Of a DNA stretch of 7,010 nt, positions 1 to 4,643 are shown in pieces. Both the position numbers and the translations under genes were made by a program. The stretch is taken from assembly GCA_964480565.1 (NCBI GenBank), contig CAYZSU010000098.1, forward strand, positions 1 to 7,010, in the 5' to 3' direction. The DNA is from CAYZSU01 sp964480565 (GTDB lineage Bacteria; UBA10199; 2-02-FULL-44-16; JAAZCA01). The notes under the pieces are model-generated. The model was not told the DNA's origin, did not search any database, and worked only from the letters and a program-made list of their open reading frames with translations. The stretch's first letter is position 1, and the number at the start of each line of letters is the position of its first letter.

Positions 1-267
1 CATAAATCCGTAAAACAACTACTACAGAATAAAAATCTATCAAATCCTGCATATATCTTTGTAGTGCCAAATAAAAAGGGCAGAAATGCATACTCAGATA
101 TGCTTAAAAAACTTGAAAAAAAACATGCCTTTTATCGTGTAAAAGAAAATCCAGATATATACATTATCAAACCAATGCTCGGCACATCTGTTTTTTTTGA
201 CAATCGTACAGTCAATAACATTAACTGCGTATCTGATTTCCAATTAATGCTTGATAGCAAAATTTGA
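1..267 (+). CDS. C-terminal fragment of AbiEi-antitoxin-like protein (5' end outside window)
   Basis: The frame is open from base 1 to a TGA at 265-267 (88 codons visible), so this is the 3' part of a longer gene; the internal GTG at 64 is not a convincing start because coding continues upstream. The visible end contains a stretch resembling the C-terminal region of AbiEi-type (type IV toxin-antitoxin) antitoxins and related winged-helix regulators: a VFFDNRTVNNINCV segment followed by SDFQLMLD, like the family's 'V-S-D-I-Q-L-Y-L-D-L' signature. Such proteins normally continue some tens of residues past this signature, whereas here the protein ends four residues later (SKI preceded by D), 13 nt before an IS605-like palindromic end. 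I infer C-terminal truncation. Family assignment is from memory of the signature and is tentative; the gene could be another winged-helix protein. No AbiEii partner follows. Confidence 0.45.
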   Translation, partial: HKSVKQLLQNKNLSNPAYIFVVPNKKGRNAYSDMLKKLEKKHAFYRVKENPDIYIIKPMLGTSVFFDNRTVNNINCVSDFQLMLDSKI

Positions 268-280
268 TAGTATATTGCGC

Positions 281-316
281 CTTATATCCCCGCCATGAAT
301 AGGCGAAGTTTTACGG
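281..316 (+). repeat. IS200/IS605-type palindromic end remnant, copy 1
   Basis: The segment contains a small hairpin, CGCC-ATGAATA-GGCG, followed by GTTTTACGG. It shares CCGCCATGAATAG and GTTTTACGG, in the same order and spacing, with 2565-2604. This CCGCC...GTTTTACGG layout is what I know from right ends of IS200/IS605 (IS1341/tnpB-type) elements. No tnpA or tnpB is present, so it is a solo end or a palindrome-associated miniature derivative. It lies 13 nt downstream of the truncated first gene and 17 nt upstream of the module 1 promoter. Confidence 0.5.
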
Positions 317-333
317 TGCCTTTGATAATTTAA

Positions 334-362
334 TTGACAATCTGTATCCAGTAAGATACACT
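334..362 (+). promoter_or_regulatory. Promoter of toxin-antitoxin module 1
   Basis: A perfect -35 box TTGACA (334-339) is separated by 17 bp from TACACT (357-362), a 4/6 match to the -10 box. The expected transcription start falls at about 368-370, which is the toxin ATG itself (369), so the transcript is probably leaderless. No Shine-Dalgarno sequence precedes that ATG. Confidence 0.6.
343..360. promoter_or_regulatory. Probable antitoxin operator within the module 1 promoter
   Basis: A perfect inverted repeat TGTATC-N6-GATACA fills the spacer between the -35 and -10 boxes and overlaps the -10. Antitoxins of this class (HigA/Xre HTH) are known to repress their own operons by binding palindromes overlapping the promoter, so the intact antitoxin at 668-970 is the natural candidate ligand. 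Binding is inferred, not shown. Confidence 0.5.
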
Positions 363-368
363 TTATAC

Positions 369-659
369 ATGCTTGAAATTCAAAAAACAGATATATTTCA
401 AAAGTGGGTGGATAATTTATAAGATATTAACGCACGTGCACGCATTTTAGCTAGAATTGAACGTTTATCGATGGGAAATCCTGGCGATGTTAAACATGTT
501 GGGCAGGGAGTGTCTGAAATGCGAATTACTTATGGACCGGGTTATCGCGTTTATTTTAAAAAAATTGGGCATGTGCTCATAATTCTGTTAGCTGGAGGCA
601 CTAAACAAACACAACGAAAGGATATTGCAAAAGCATTACAGCTTTCACAAAATTCATAG
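369..659 (+). pseudogene. HigB/RelE-like addiction-module toxin with in-frame stop at codon 18
   Basis: Read from the ATG at 369 in one frame, this encodes a toxin of the phage Gp49-like/HigB 'addiction module killer' family, an mRNA-cleaving RelE-superfamily ribonuclease of about 95-100 residues. All the familiar blocks are present: the start MLEIQKTDIFQKWVDNL, then DINARARILARIERL, GNPGDVK, GVSEMRI, GPGYRVYF, LILLAGG and the C-terminal KDIAKAL. The only lesion is a TAA at 420-422 (codon 18), where relatives usually have a charged residue between L and D; one base change from AAA, GAA or CAA would create it. The internal ATG at 471 could only give a 62-residue N-truncated protein and has no Shine-Dalgarno sequence. 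The TAG at 657-659 overlaps the antitoxin ribosome binding site. I infer a recently inactivated toxin; a sequencing error cannot be excluded. Confidence 0.8.
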
Positions 660-667
660 GAGCTTTT

Positions 668-970
668 ATGGTTAAAAAAATAAAAATAACTCGATATGAT
701 GTTGCTGAACACTTACGGACCCCAGAAGATATGGCAGCATATCTCGAAGCATGTTTTGAAGAAAGTGATGGCGATGCAACTTTTATCGCCAAAGCATTGG
801 GCGATATTGCGCGTGCCAAAGGTATGACTCAAATTGCTCGTGATACGGGATTATCGCGTGAAAGCCTCTACAAAGCTCTATCTGGGGAAAGAAATCCAAC
901 ATTTGATACAATTTTGAAAGTGATCAGTGCACTTGGGCTACAATTACGTGCAAAAGTATCAATGACTTGA
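668..970 (+). CDS. HigA-like addiction-module antitoxin (HTH), module 1
   Basis: This is an intact 100-residue antitoxin of the 'putative addiction module antidote' family, the usual partner of the toxin just upstream. The N-terminal third (KITRYDVAEHLRTPEDMAAYLEACFEE) is the family's toxin-proximal segment. Residues about 52-95 form a helix-turn-helix (MTQIARDTGLSRESLYKALSG, then NPTFDTILKVISALGLQL). It starts with ATG preceded by a good AGGAG (658-662) at 5 nt spacing, beginning right at the end of the toxin reading frame, so it belongs to the same operon. Although the toxin is broken, nothing in this gene is damaged. It probably still represses the promoter at 334-362 through the palindrome there, and could neutralise a related toxin elsewhere. 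Confidence 0.88.
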   Translation: MVKKIKITRYDVAEHLRTPEDMAAYLEACFEESDGDATFIAKALGDIARAKGMTQIARDTGLSRESLYKALSGERNPTFDTILKVISALGLQLRAKVSMT

Positions 971-1041
971 AATGTGAGCTGTTTTGCAAGGTTATTATAT
1001 CCTCATTAGATACCTTTACAGGCCAATATGAGAGCTTTAAC

Positions 1042-1070
1042 TTGACTGTATTTAAATGTTAATGTATAAT
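1042..1070 (+). promoter_or_regulatory. Strong sigma70-type promoter of the NYN operon
   Basis: TTGACT (1042-1047) and a perfect TATAAT (1065-1070) are separated by exactly 17 bp. The expected start is near 1077, giving a leader of about 86 nt before the NYN gene's ATG at 1163. This is the best-scoring promoter by eye in the window. Confidence 0.7.
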
Positions 1071-1093
1071 TTATATATAATTAATATATAGCG

Positions 1094-1153
1094 CCCTTGC
1101 CAGTAAGCATTCTATTAATCCAAGAATGCCGACCCCAAGGGTTTTTATTATTT
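1094..1153 (+). promoter_or_regulatory. Two-tier stem-loop with U-run in NYN operon leader (attenuator or small RNA)
   Basis: The leader folds into an outer stem CCCTTG (1094-1099) with CAAGGG (1136-1141) and an inner stem GCATTCT (1107-1113) with AGAATGC (1123-1129), joined by small internal loops. The outer stem is followed at once by TTTTTATTATTT (1142-1153), and the gene's GAGG ribosome binding site follows at 1154-1157. The layout is that of a Rho-independent terminator between a strong promoter and a coding region. It could attenuate the operon, release a roughly 70-nt RNA, or serve as a binding or cleavage site. The structure is seen; the role is inferred. Confidence 0.5.
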
Positions 1154-1162
1154 GAGGTTAAC

Positions 1163-1837
1163 ATGAAAATAGCAATATTAATTGATGGATCCTATTTTAT
1201 AAAGCGATATAAACACGTTTATAGTAAAGAGCTTGATGCAAAAACAGTTGTAAAAAAAATGATGGAAATGAGTTGTAAACATGCAAGTAGTAGCACGCGG
1301 GACTTGACATCTATTTATCGGATTTTCTTCTACGATTGCCTGCCATTTGATAAGCGGGTTTACAATCCTATTTCTGAAAAATGCATCGACTATAAAAAAA
1401 CCGATGTATATACTTTTCGTAACCAGATACATCATGAACTGAAGAAGCAGAGAAAAGTCGCATTACGTAGAGGCCATCTTTCAAATAAAGGCATTTGGAG
1501 TATTCATGAAGGAAAAGTTAAGGAATTATTAAAAAAGGAAATTCAAATATCTGACTTAAAAGAAAATGATATATTTTATAAAATCAACCAAAAAGGTGTA
1601 GATATGAGAATAGGTTTAGATATAGCCTCAATGGCTTTTAAAAAACAAGTTCAGCAAATTATTTTGATTTCAGGAGACAGCGATTTCATTCCAGCAGCAA
1701 AACTAGCAAGACGCGAAGGAATTGATTTTATTTTAGACCCTATGTGGAACCATGTACAGCCTGATCTGATTGAACATGTAGATGGTCTCAGAAGTACATG
1801 CCCAAAACCAGAGTCATTAAAATCACAATATCAGTGA
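1163..1837 (+). CDS. NYN-domain (PIN-like, DUF88/LabA-type) putative ribonuclease
   Basis: The 224-residue protein matches the NYN fold, a PIN-like metal-dependent RNase domain. Residues 1-12 form the first strand with a catalytic Asp (AILIDGSYF, D8). Residues 144-153 hold KGVDMRIGLD (D147, D153), and 166-176 hold ILISGDSDFIP (D172, D174), followed by AAKLARREGI. These acidic residues are the expected metal-binding set, so the enzyme looks intact; it has no signal peptide and should be cytoplasmic. I chose ATG 1163 because GAGG lies 5 nt upstream and the NYN strand starts there; the TTG at 1097 would add 22 residues encoded by the leader hairpin. A TTG-started gene follows after 18 nt, forming an operon. 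NYN proteins act in RNA processing and in several defence and toxin systems; the substrate here is unknown. Confidence 0.85.
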   Translation: MKIAILIDGSYFIKRYKHVYSKELDAKTVVKKMMEMSCKHASSSTRDLTSIYRIFFYDCLPFDKRVYNPISEKCIDYKKTDVYTFRNQIHHELKKQRKVALRRGHLSNKGIWSIHEGKVKELLKKEIQISDLKENDIFYKINQKGVDMRIGLDIASMAFKKQVQQIILISGDSDFIPAAKLARREGIDFILDPMWNHVQPDLIEHVDGLRSTCPKPESLKSQYQ

Positions 1838-1855
1838 ATACTTTAAGGATATAGT

Positions 1856-2569
1856 TTGAGTACGATATATGCTCTTGTAAAACTTTTAGATAAAGAAGAA
1901 CATGTTCAAAATTTTGTAAATGGCAAATTGTTCATGAATACTATTCGATCATTTAAAAAGTACAAGGATAAATCTGGTGAATTGCGAGGTGATAAATATG
2001 AGGGCATCATCGGTTTATACCAACCTAAAAAACTCAAAGAAATTAAGATTGGTGACCATATTATTCCAGCATCTGATCTAAGTTTCCCGATAGTTGTTCA
2101 CAGCGAGCATCTACTAGACCACCATGTATTCTGCCTCTATTCACTAAATAGCCATGGCCACAAATCGATATCTGCTGAAACATTAGCTGAATTTCGACGT
2201 ACATTAGAGCTACATGATTCATGTTTTGGTTTAGGAAAATATTGTGTAGTGATTTTAAATGCTTCAGAATTTATATCTCGTTGTAAATCTGCAATTAAAA
2301 AACTTAATTTTAAAGGAAATCTTGGATTGGTAGAATATTATGATGAGAATAAGTTTCATGGAAATATGACGAAAGGCAAGCTTGGATATCAAAAACGTAG
2401 CTTATTCGCACAGCAAAGAGAATATAGAATAAAAATTGATACCAATTCTTCTAGTTCAGAACCATATACATTGTATGTTGGCGATTTAAATGATATTGCG
2501 ACTATTACAACTCCCGAAGAATTTAATAAAAATTTAAAAATAAAACTACCAGATGGGAGCCATACTTGA
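1856..2569 (+). CDS. Uncharacterised protein, distantly DUF2971-like, in operon with NYN RNase
   Basis: This 237-residue protein is not firmly recognised. It starts at a TTG with AAGGA (1845-1849) 6 nt upstream and lies 18 nt after the NYN gene, so the two are co-transcribed. Visible features are an N-terminal 'NGKLFMNTIRSFKKYKD' segment followed by RGDKYEG (residues 22-50), VFCLYSL near 91, a hydrophobic strand YCVVILNASEF near 129-139, and YQKRSLFAQQREYRIKI at 178-194. The order 'short strand naming a residue to keep, C-x-Y-S, then K...Q-x-E-Y-R' recalls DUF2971-type proteins, common near defence genes, but the match is weak. It is soluble, with no membrane segment. The TGA (2567-2569) lies inside the IS605-like end that begins at 2565, so the natural C-terminus may have been lost and replaced. 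Confidence 0.6.
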   Translation: MSTIYALVKLLDKEEHVQNFVNGKLFMNTIRSFKKYKDKSGELRGDKYEGIIGLYQPKKLKEIKIGDHIIPASDLSFPIVVHSEHLLDHHVFCLYSLNSHGHKSISAETLAEFRRTLELHDSCFGLGKYCVVILNASEFISRCKSAIKKLNFKGNLGLVEYYDENKFHGNMTKGKLGYQKRSLFAQQREYRIKIDTNSSSSEPYTLYVGDLNDIATITTPEEFNKNLKIKLPDGSHT

Positions 2570-2604
2570 CATCCTCACCGCCATGAATAGATGAGGTTTT
2601 ACGG
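2565..2604 (+). repeat. IS200/IS605-type palindromic end remnant, copy 2
   Basis: CTTGACATCCTCA leads into CCGCCATGAATAG and, after six bases, GTTTTACGG; CCTCA and TGAGG form the hairpin stem. This is the better preserved of two copies (the other is at 281-316) and closely resembles known right ends of IS605-family tnpB elements. No transposase or tnpB gene accompanies it. It supplies the stop codon of the upstream gene and lies about 80 bp upstream of the next toxin-antitoxin promoter. Confidence 0.55.
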
Positions 2605-2636
2605 CACACTGGATAATAATATGCCTTTTCAATAGT

Positions 2637-2678
2637 GCGCTTTAAGCTGTAGTTTAGCTGCATATGGGGGATAAGCGC
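2637..2678. repeat. Nested inverted repeat between IS605-like end and module 2
   Basis: GCGCTT (2637-2642) pairs with AAGCGC (2673-2678), and AGCT-N7-AGCT lies within. It may be a further piece of the decayed mobile element, since IS605-type ends are hairpins, or a weak terminator. There is no T-run after it. Role unknown. Confidence 0.3.
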
Positions 2679-2685
2679 CTCTTGC

Positions 2686-2714
2686 TTGACATATCATATA
2701 AGGTATAGTATATT
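2686..2714 (+). promoter_or_regulatory. Promoter of toxin-antitoxin module 2
   Basis: A perfect TTGACA (2686-2691) and TATATT (2709-2714) have 17 bp between them. The toxin ATG (2721) again lies 6 nt after the -10 box, at the expected transcription start, so this mRNA should be leaderless as in module 1. The spacer is rich in TATA-like alternation but has no clean operator palindrome. Confidence 0.6.
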
Positions 2715-2720
2715 ATTGGT

Positions 2721-3017
2721 ATGTGGGAAATATATGAGCATCATTCGCTAGCTAGAAAATTATCTAAAATTCCTATTTCAGTGCTAAAACGATATGAAAA
2801 ATGGAAAGATATTATTTATATTTCTGGCCCACAGGGGTTAAAGTCTATAAAAGGATTTCATGATGAAGCCTTAAAGGGACAGTGGAATGGTTATAGGTCT
2901 TCACGGCTTAACAAGCAGTTCAGAGTCATATATTCAGTCGTACATGAAGAGCTATATATCCTGCATTCCCGTGAAAAACATAACGAGGCAGGTGATTTGA
3001 TTTCCAATGTCGCATAG
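2721..3017 (+). pseudogene. RelE/HigB-like toxin, C-terminus disrupted by a MITE
   Basis: The first 79 codons encode a RelE/ParE-superfamily toxin, a ribosome-dependent mRNA interferase: MWEIYEHHSLARKL, then KRYEKWKDII, SGPQGLKSI, GFHDEALKGQW, YRSSRLNKQFRVIYSV. After tyrosine 79 the frame enters a 266-bp insertion and ends with an unrelated tail (LHSREKHNEAGDLISNVA) at a TAG, 3015-3017. The native end, IRVIDINAHDYRRKQ and a TAA overlapping the antitoxin ATG, survives at 3228-3275. The lost NAHDY motif carries conserved His/Asp/Tyr residues, and in this superfamily C-terminal His/Tyr residues commonly serve in catalysis. Uninterrupted, the protein would be 94 residues, normal for the family. 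I infer an inactive toxin; a residual antitoxin-binding role is possible. Confidence 0.82.
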
Positions 3018-3224
3018 ATGTCGTACTGTTTCTTTAATGCCAGAGCGCTTATCCGCCTGATGGATGATAGCAGAAATACTCTTTCCTTTGTTGCTGCGCA
3101 TTGTTATGTATGCCTCAATACATGACGATGCGAAAGATGACAAAATAAACATTAAACTCATAAAAATAGGGATATGTAGGTTGTTTGGCTGATTTCTCGT
3201 TATGTATTTTTCAGGAATGCAGGA
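2959..3224. mobile_element. 266-bp MITE-like element with ~28-bp terminal inverted repeats
   Basis: The ends are TCCTGCATTCC and its complement GGAATGCAGGA, continuing inward as TGAAAAA and CATAACGAG on both sides with only 2-base indels, giving terminal inverted repeats of about 27-29 bp. TATA-rich sequence flanks both ends (TATATA at 2953-2958 and 3225-3230). Restoring the toxin frame requires that four bases (TATA) be counted once, consistent with a 4-bp target duplication. There is no transposase inside, so the element is non-autonomous. A minus-strand frame is open across it but has no recognisable domain. I do not recognise the family. Confidence 0.75.
3097..3132 (+). repeat. 15-bp internal hairpin of the MITE
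   Basis: CGCAT-T-GT-T-ATGTAT (3097-3111) pairs with ATACAT-G-AC-G-ATGCG (3118-3132) around the loop GCCTCA. Thirteen Watson-Crick pairs plus two U-G pairs form only in the plus-strand RNA; in the opposite RNA those two positions become A-C mismatches. It may be a structural or transcript-stabilising part of the element. Confidence 0.5.
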
Positions 3225-3227
3225 TAT

Positions 3228-3275
3228 ATACGTGTCATTGACATCAATGCGCATGACTATAGGAGAAAACAATAA
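3228..3275 (+). pseudogene. Detached 3' end of module 2 toxin gene
   Basis: Beyond the inserted element, the frame ATA CGT GTC ATT GAC reads IRVIDINAHDYRRKQ followed by TAA at 3273-3275, exactly the C-terminus expected for this toxin family. The TAA shares its last base with the antitoxin ATG (3275-3277), the overlap typical of such modules. The segment also contains the antitoxin's Shine-Dalgarno sequence, AGGAGA at 3261-3266. Confidence 0.8.
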
Positions 3276-3535
3276 TGAAACATTATCGAAAAGCAAAGCA
3301 AACTGTTCAGGTTTCTGTTGGTGAGTCTGTGCGTATTATGAGAGAATTACAGGAAATCAGCCAGTCAGAATTGGCTGAGCTAACAGGCATACCGCAACCA
3401 ACCATATCAGGCATTGAAAACAATCGAATCAATCTTGGCATTGAACGAGCAAAAATATTGGCAAGAGCCCTTAAATGCCATCCTGCAGTATTGGTATTTC
3501 CAGGCTGGAAAGTGGATCAATCATCAGCAGCTTAG
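3275..3535 (+). CDS. Xre/Cro-type HTH antitoxin, module 2
   Basis: This intact 86-residue antitoxin is of the type that regularly follows this RelE/HigB toxin. The N-terminus HYRKAKQTVQVSVGESVRIM is typical. An HTH_3 domain spans about residues 20-75: RELQEISQSELAELTGIPQPTISGIENNRINLGIERAKILARAL in broken form, ending with the family's KCHPAVLVFPGW motif. The ATG at 3275 overlaps the last base of the original toxin stop codon and is served by AGGAGA 8 nt upstream. The insertion in the toxin has separated it by over 500 bp from the module promoter and removed translational coupling, because ribosomes now stop at 3017. Its expression may depend on a promoter inside the inserted element. I see no damage in the coding sequence. 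Confidence 0.88.
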   Translation: MKHYRKAKQTVQVSVGESVRIMRELQEISQSELAELTGIPQPTISGIENNRINLGIERAKILARALKCHPAVLVFPGWKVDQSSAA

Positions 3536-4097
3536 GAGCAGGCCTAATCGTAAAATAAAACCAGACATAAGATATCTTATCCGACTTTAAAATAAGGTAG
3601 AATATTATTATGAAAAATTATTGTAGAGTTATCTAAGTACAAATTATCAAAAAAAGCGATTCGAAAAAATGCTTTATTATTTATTTTTATCGGTGCTTTA
3701 TCGGACACTAGTGATATATTATATTAAACTTCCTGTTAAAAATCATCCGACTTTTCAAATGACATGACAAATTGATGCAGATAGTTTTTTGGGTATACGT
3801 TACCCTTACCCATTGAAAAATAGTGCAATACAGAGGATTCTAGAAGGTCGAAAAATTAATATAATTTTTTACATCGTGCGTAATGTTCAAATGTTCAAGT
3901 GCAATACTATTTGGAGTCCTGGGGCCACGCACAGCGAAATCCAGCGTAGAAGTAGTATGTTTCAGGCATGAAGCCTCGTTTTGCTACTCTCACGCTTTTC
4001 GCTTGCCTGCTCTCTTATTTGGATGAAGATGAAATGAGGACACGCCCTAGAAATAGAAGGTGACTTTCCATTAGATTTGTAAGATTTTAGTTATTTT
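3536..4097. other. Gene-poor interval with palindrome and direct repeats
   Basis: No convincing gene. It holds a perfect 14-bp palindrome ATAAGATATCTTAT (3567-3580), two copies of ATCCGACTTT (3579-3588, 3745-3754), the first 61-bp direct repeat (3792-3852), and a GC-richer patch (about 3910-4020). AAAGC...GCTTT followed by T-rich sequence near 3655-3690 is a weak terminator candidate. A 37-codon open stretch around 3614-3726 (LSKYKLSKKAIRKNALLFIF) and a 31-codon ORF (3968-4063) lack good starts and recognised homology. Confidence 0.5.
3792..3852. repeat. 61-bp direct repeat, copy A
   Basis: Aligned without gaps to 5807-5867, 47 of 61 positions agree by my count. GGTATAC, CCCTTACC, AATACAGAG and TAGAAGGTCGAA are conserved. 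The copies lie 2015 bp apart in the same orientation and bracket the DUF1016 nuclease and its partner. They could be remnants of recombination sites, a duplicated intergenic element, or dispersed repeats of the host. Confidence 0.7.
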
Positions 4098-4640
4098 TTA
4101 ATGAAGCCCAGGCATAGATTCAATATACTCACGTCCCTTATCAGTTATTGAAAATAAGCCTTTACTGGTATTTTCCAATTTAACAAGGTCATGCTTCAGC
4201 AAAACACTGATAATTATGTTCTTTTCTTTCATGGAAATTCGTGGAGGAAATTTAGAATTATCATAATAACTTATGGATTCTTTTGATCTATAAAAACAAT
4301 GCAATGTCTCCTTAGTTGTTGGCACTAGAAAATAATCAAGGTATTTAAATTCCCATAATTTATTTCCTTTTATCAACGTTTGAATTATATCTTTTAATTC
4401 TTCATCATCTAATTTTCTATCAGCAGTCTTTGATAAAATATCTGCTTCATTATATGGTATTTTTAAATCTTCTATTCCTTTTTGGCTCTCTATTTTAACG
4501 CTTGTATCCTTATATTTTGCTGTCACAGATGATAATTTTAATATTAAATCGCTTATAGGTCTTTTAAAAATAAAAAATAGTACACATGTTATGACTGGCC
4601 AGCTGGCAAATATTTTCATAAATTCAATAAAATACTTCAT
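4098..4640 (-). CDS. Membrane-anchored protein with C-terminal winged-helix-like region
   Basis: The 180-residue product is not recognised as a named family. Residues about 11-26 (FASWPVITCVLFFIFK) form one transmembrane helix at the N-terminus. A charged helical region follows (about 30-95). The C-terminal 40 residues (KNIIISVLLKHDLVKLENTS, then LFSITDKGREYI) look like a winged helix, ending in the 'TdkGreyl' pattern common in small wHTH modules. Most of the protein should face the cytoplasm. ATG 4638-4640 is 3 nt after the nuclease's TAA, and a GGAG inside the end of that gene provides its ribosome binding site, so the two are translationally coupled. Its coding sequence is extremely AT-rich compared with the nuclease gene (one 60-base sample, 4381-4440, is 22% GC), so the pair was probably assembled from different sources. 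It may tether or regulate the nuclease; this is inference. Confidence 0.65.
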   Translation of the reverse strand: MKYFIEFMKIFASWPVITCVLFFIFKRPISDLILKLSSVTAKYKDTSVKIESQKGIEDLKIPYNEADILSKTADRKLDDEELKDIIQTLIKGNKLWEFKYLDYFLVPTTKETLHCFYRSKESISYYDNSKFPPRISMKEKNIIISVLLKHDLVKLENTSKGLFSITDKGREYIESMPGLH

Positions 4641-4643
4641 ATA

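Noticed and set aside
471..659. 62-aa ORF as a complete toxin gene
   Set aside because: The family's N-terminal residues are encoded upstream in the same frame before a TAA, and ATG 471 has no ribosome binding site; it is the 3' part of a broken gene.
1097..1162. TTG start adding 22 residues to the NYN protein
   Set aside because: It lies in the leader stem-loop and has no ribosome binding site, while ATG 1163 has GAGG and begins exactly at the NYN first strand.
2952..3296. 114-aa minus-strand ORF
   Set aside because: It spans the MITE and reads antisense into the toxin 3' end and antitoxin start; no domain or ribosome binding site. The internal open stretch is noted only as part of the element.
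3702..3729. Possible dif/XerCD-like site
   Set aside because: The right half TTATATTAAAC resembles a XerD arm, but the left 11 bp do not resemble a XerC arm.
3789..3971. 60-aa ORF on the plus strand
   Set aside because: It overlaps the 61-bp repeat, starts without a ribosome binding site and shows no protein-like features.
3968..4063. 31-codon ORF with hydrophobic N-terminus (MKPRFATLTLFACLLSYL)
   Set aside because: Looks superficially like a signal peptide, but there is no properly spaced Shine-Dalgarno sequence, no recognisable mature part, and it is too short to support.
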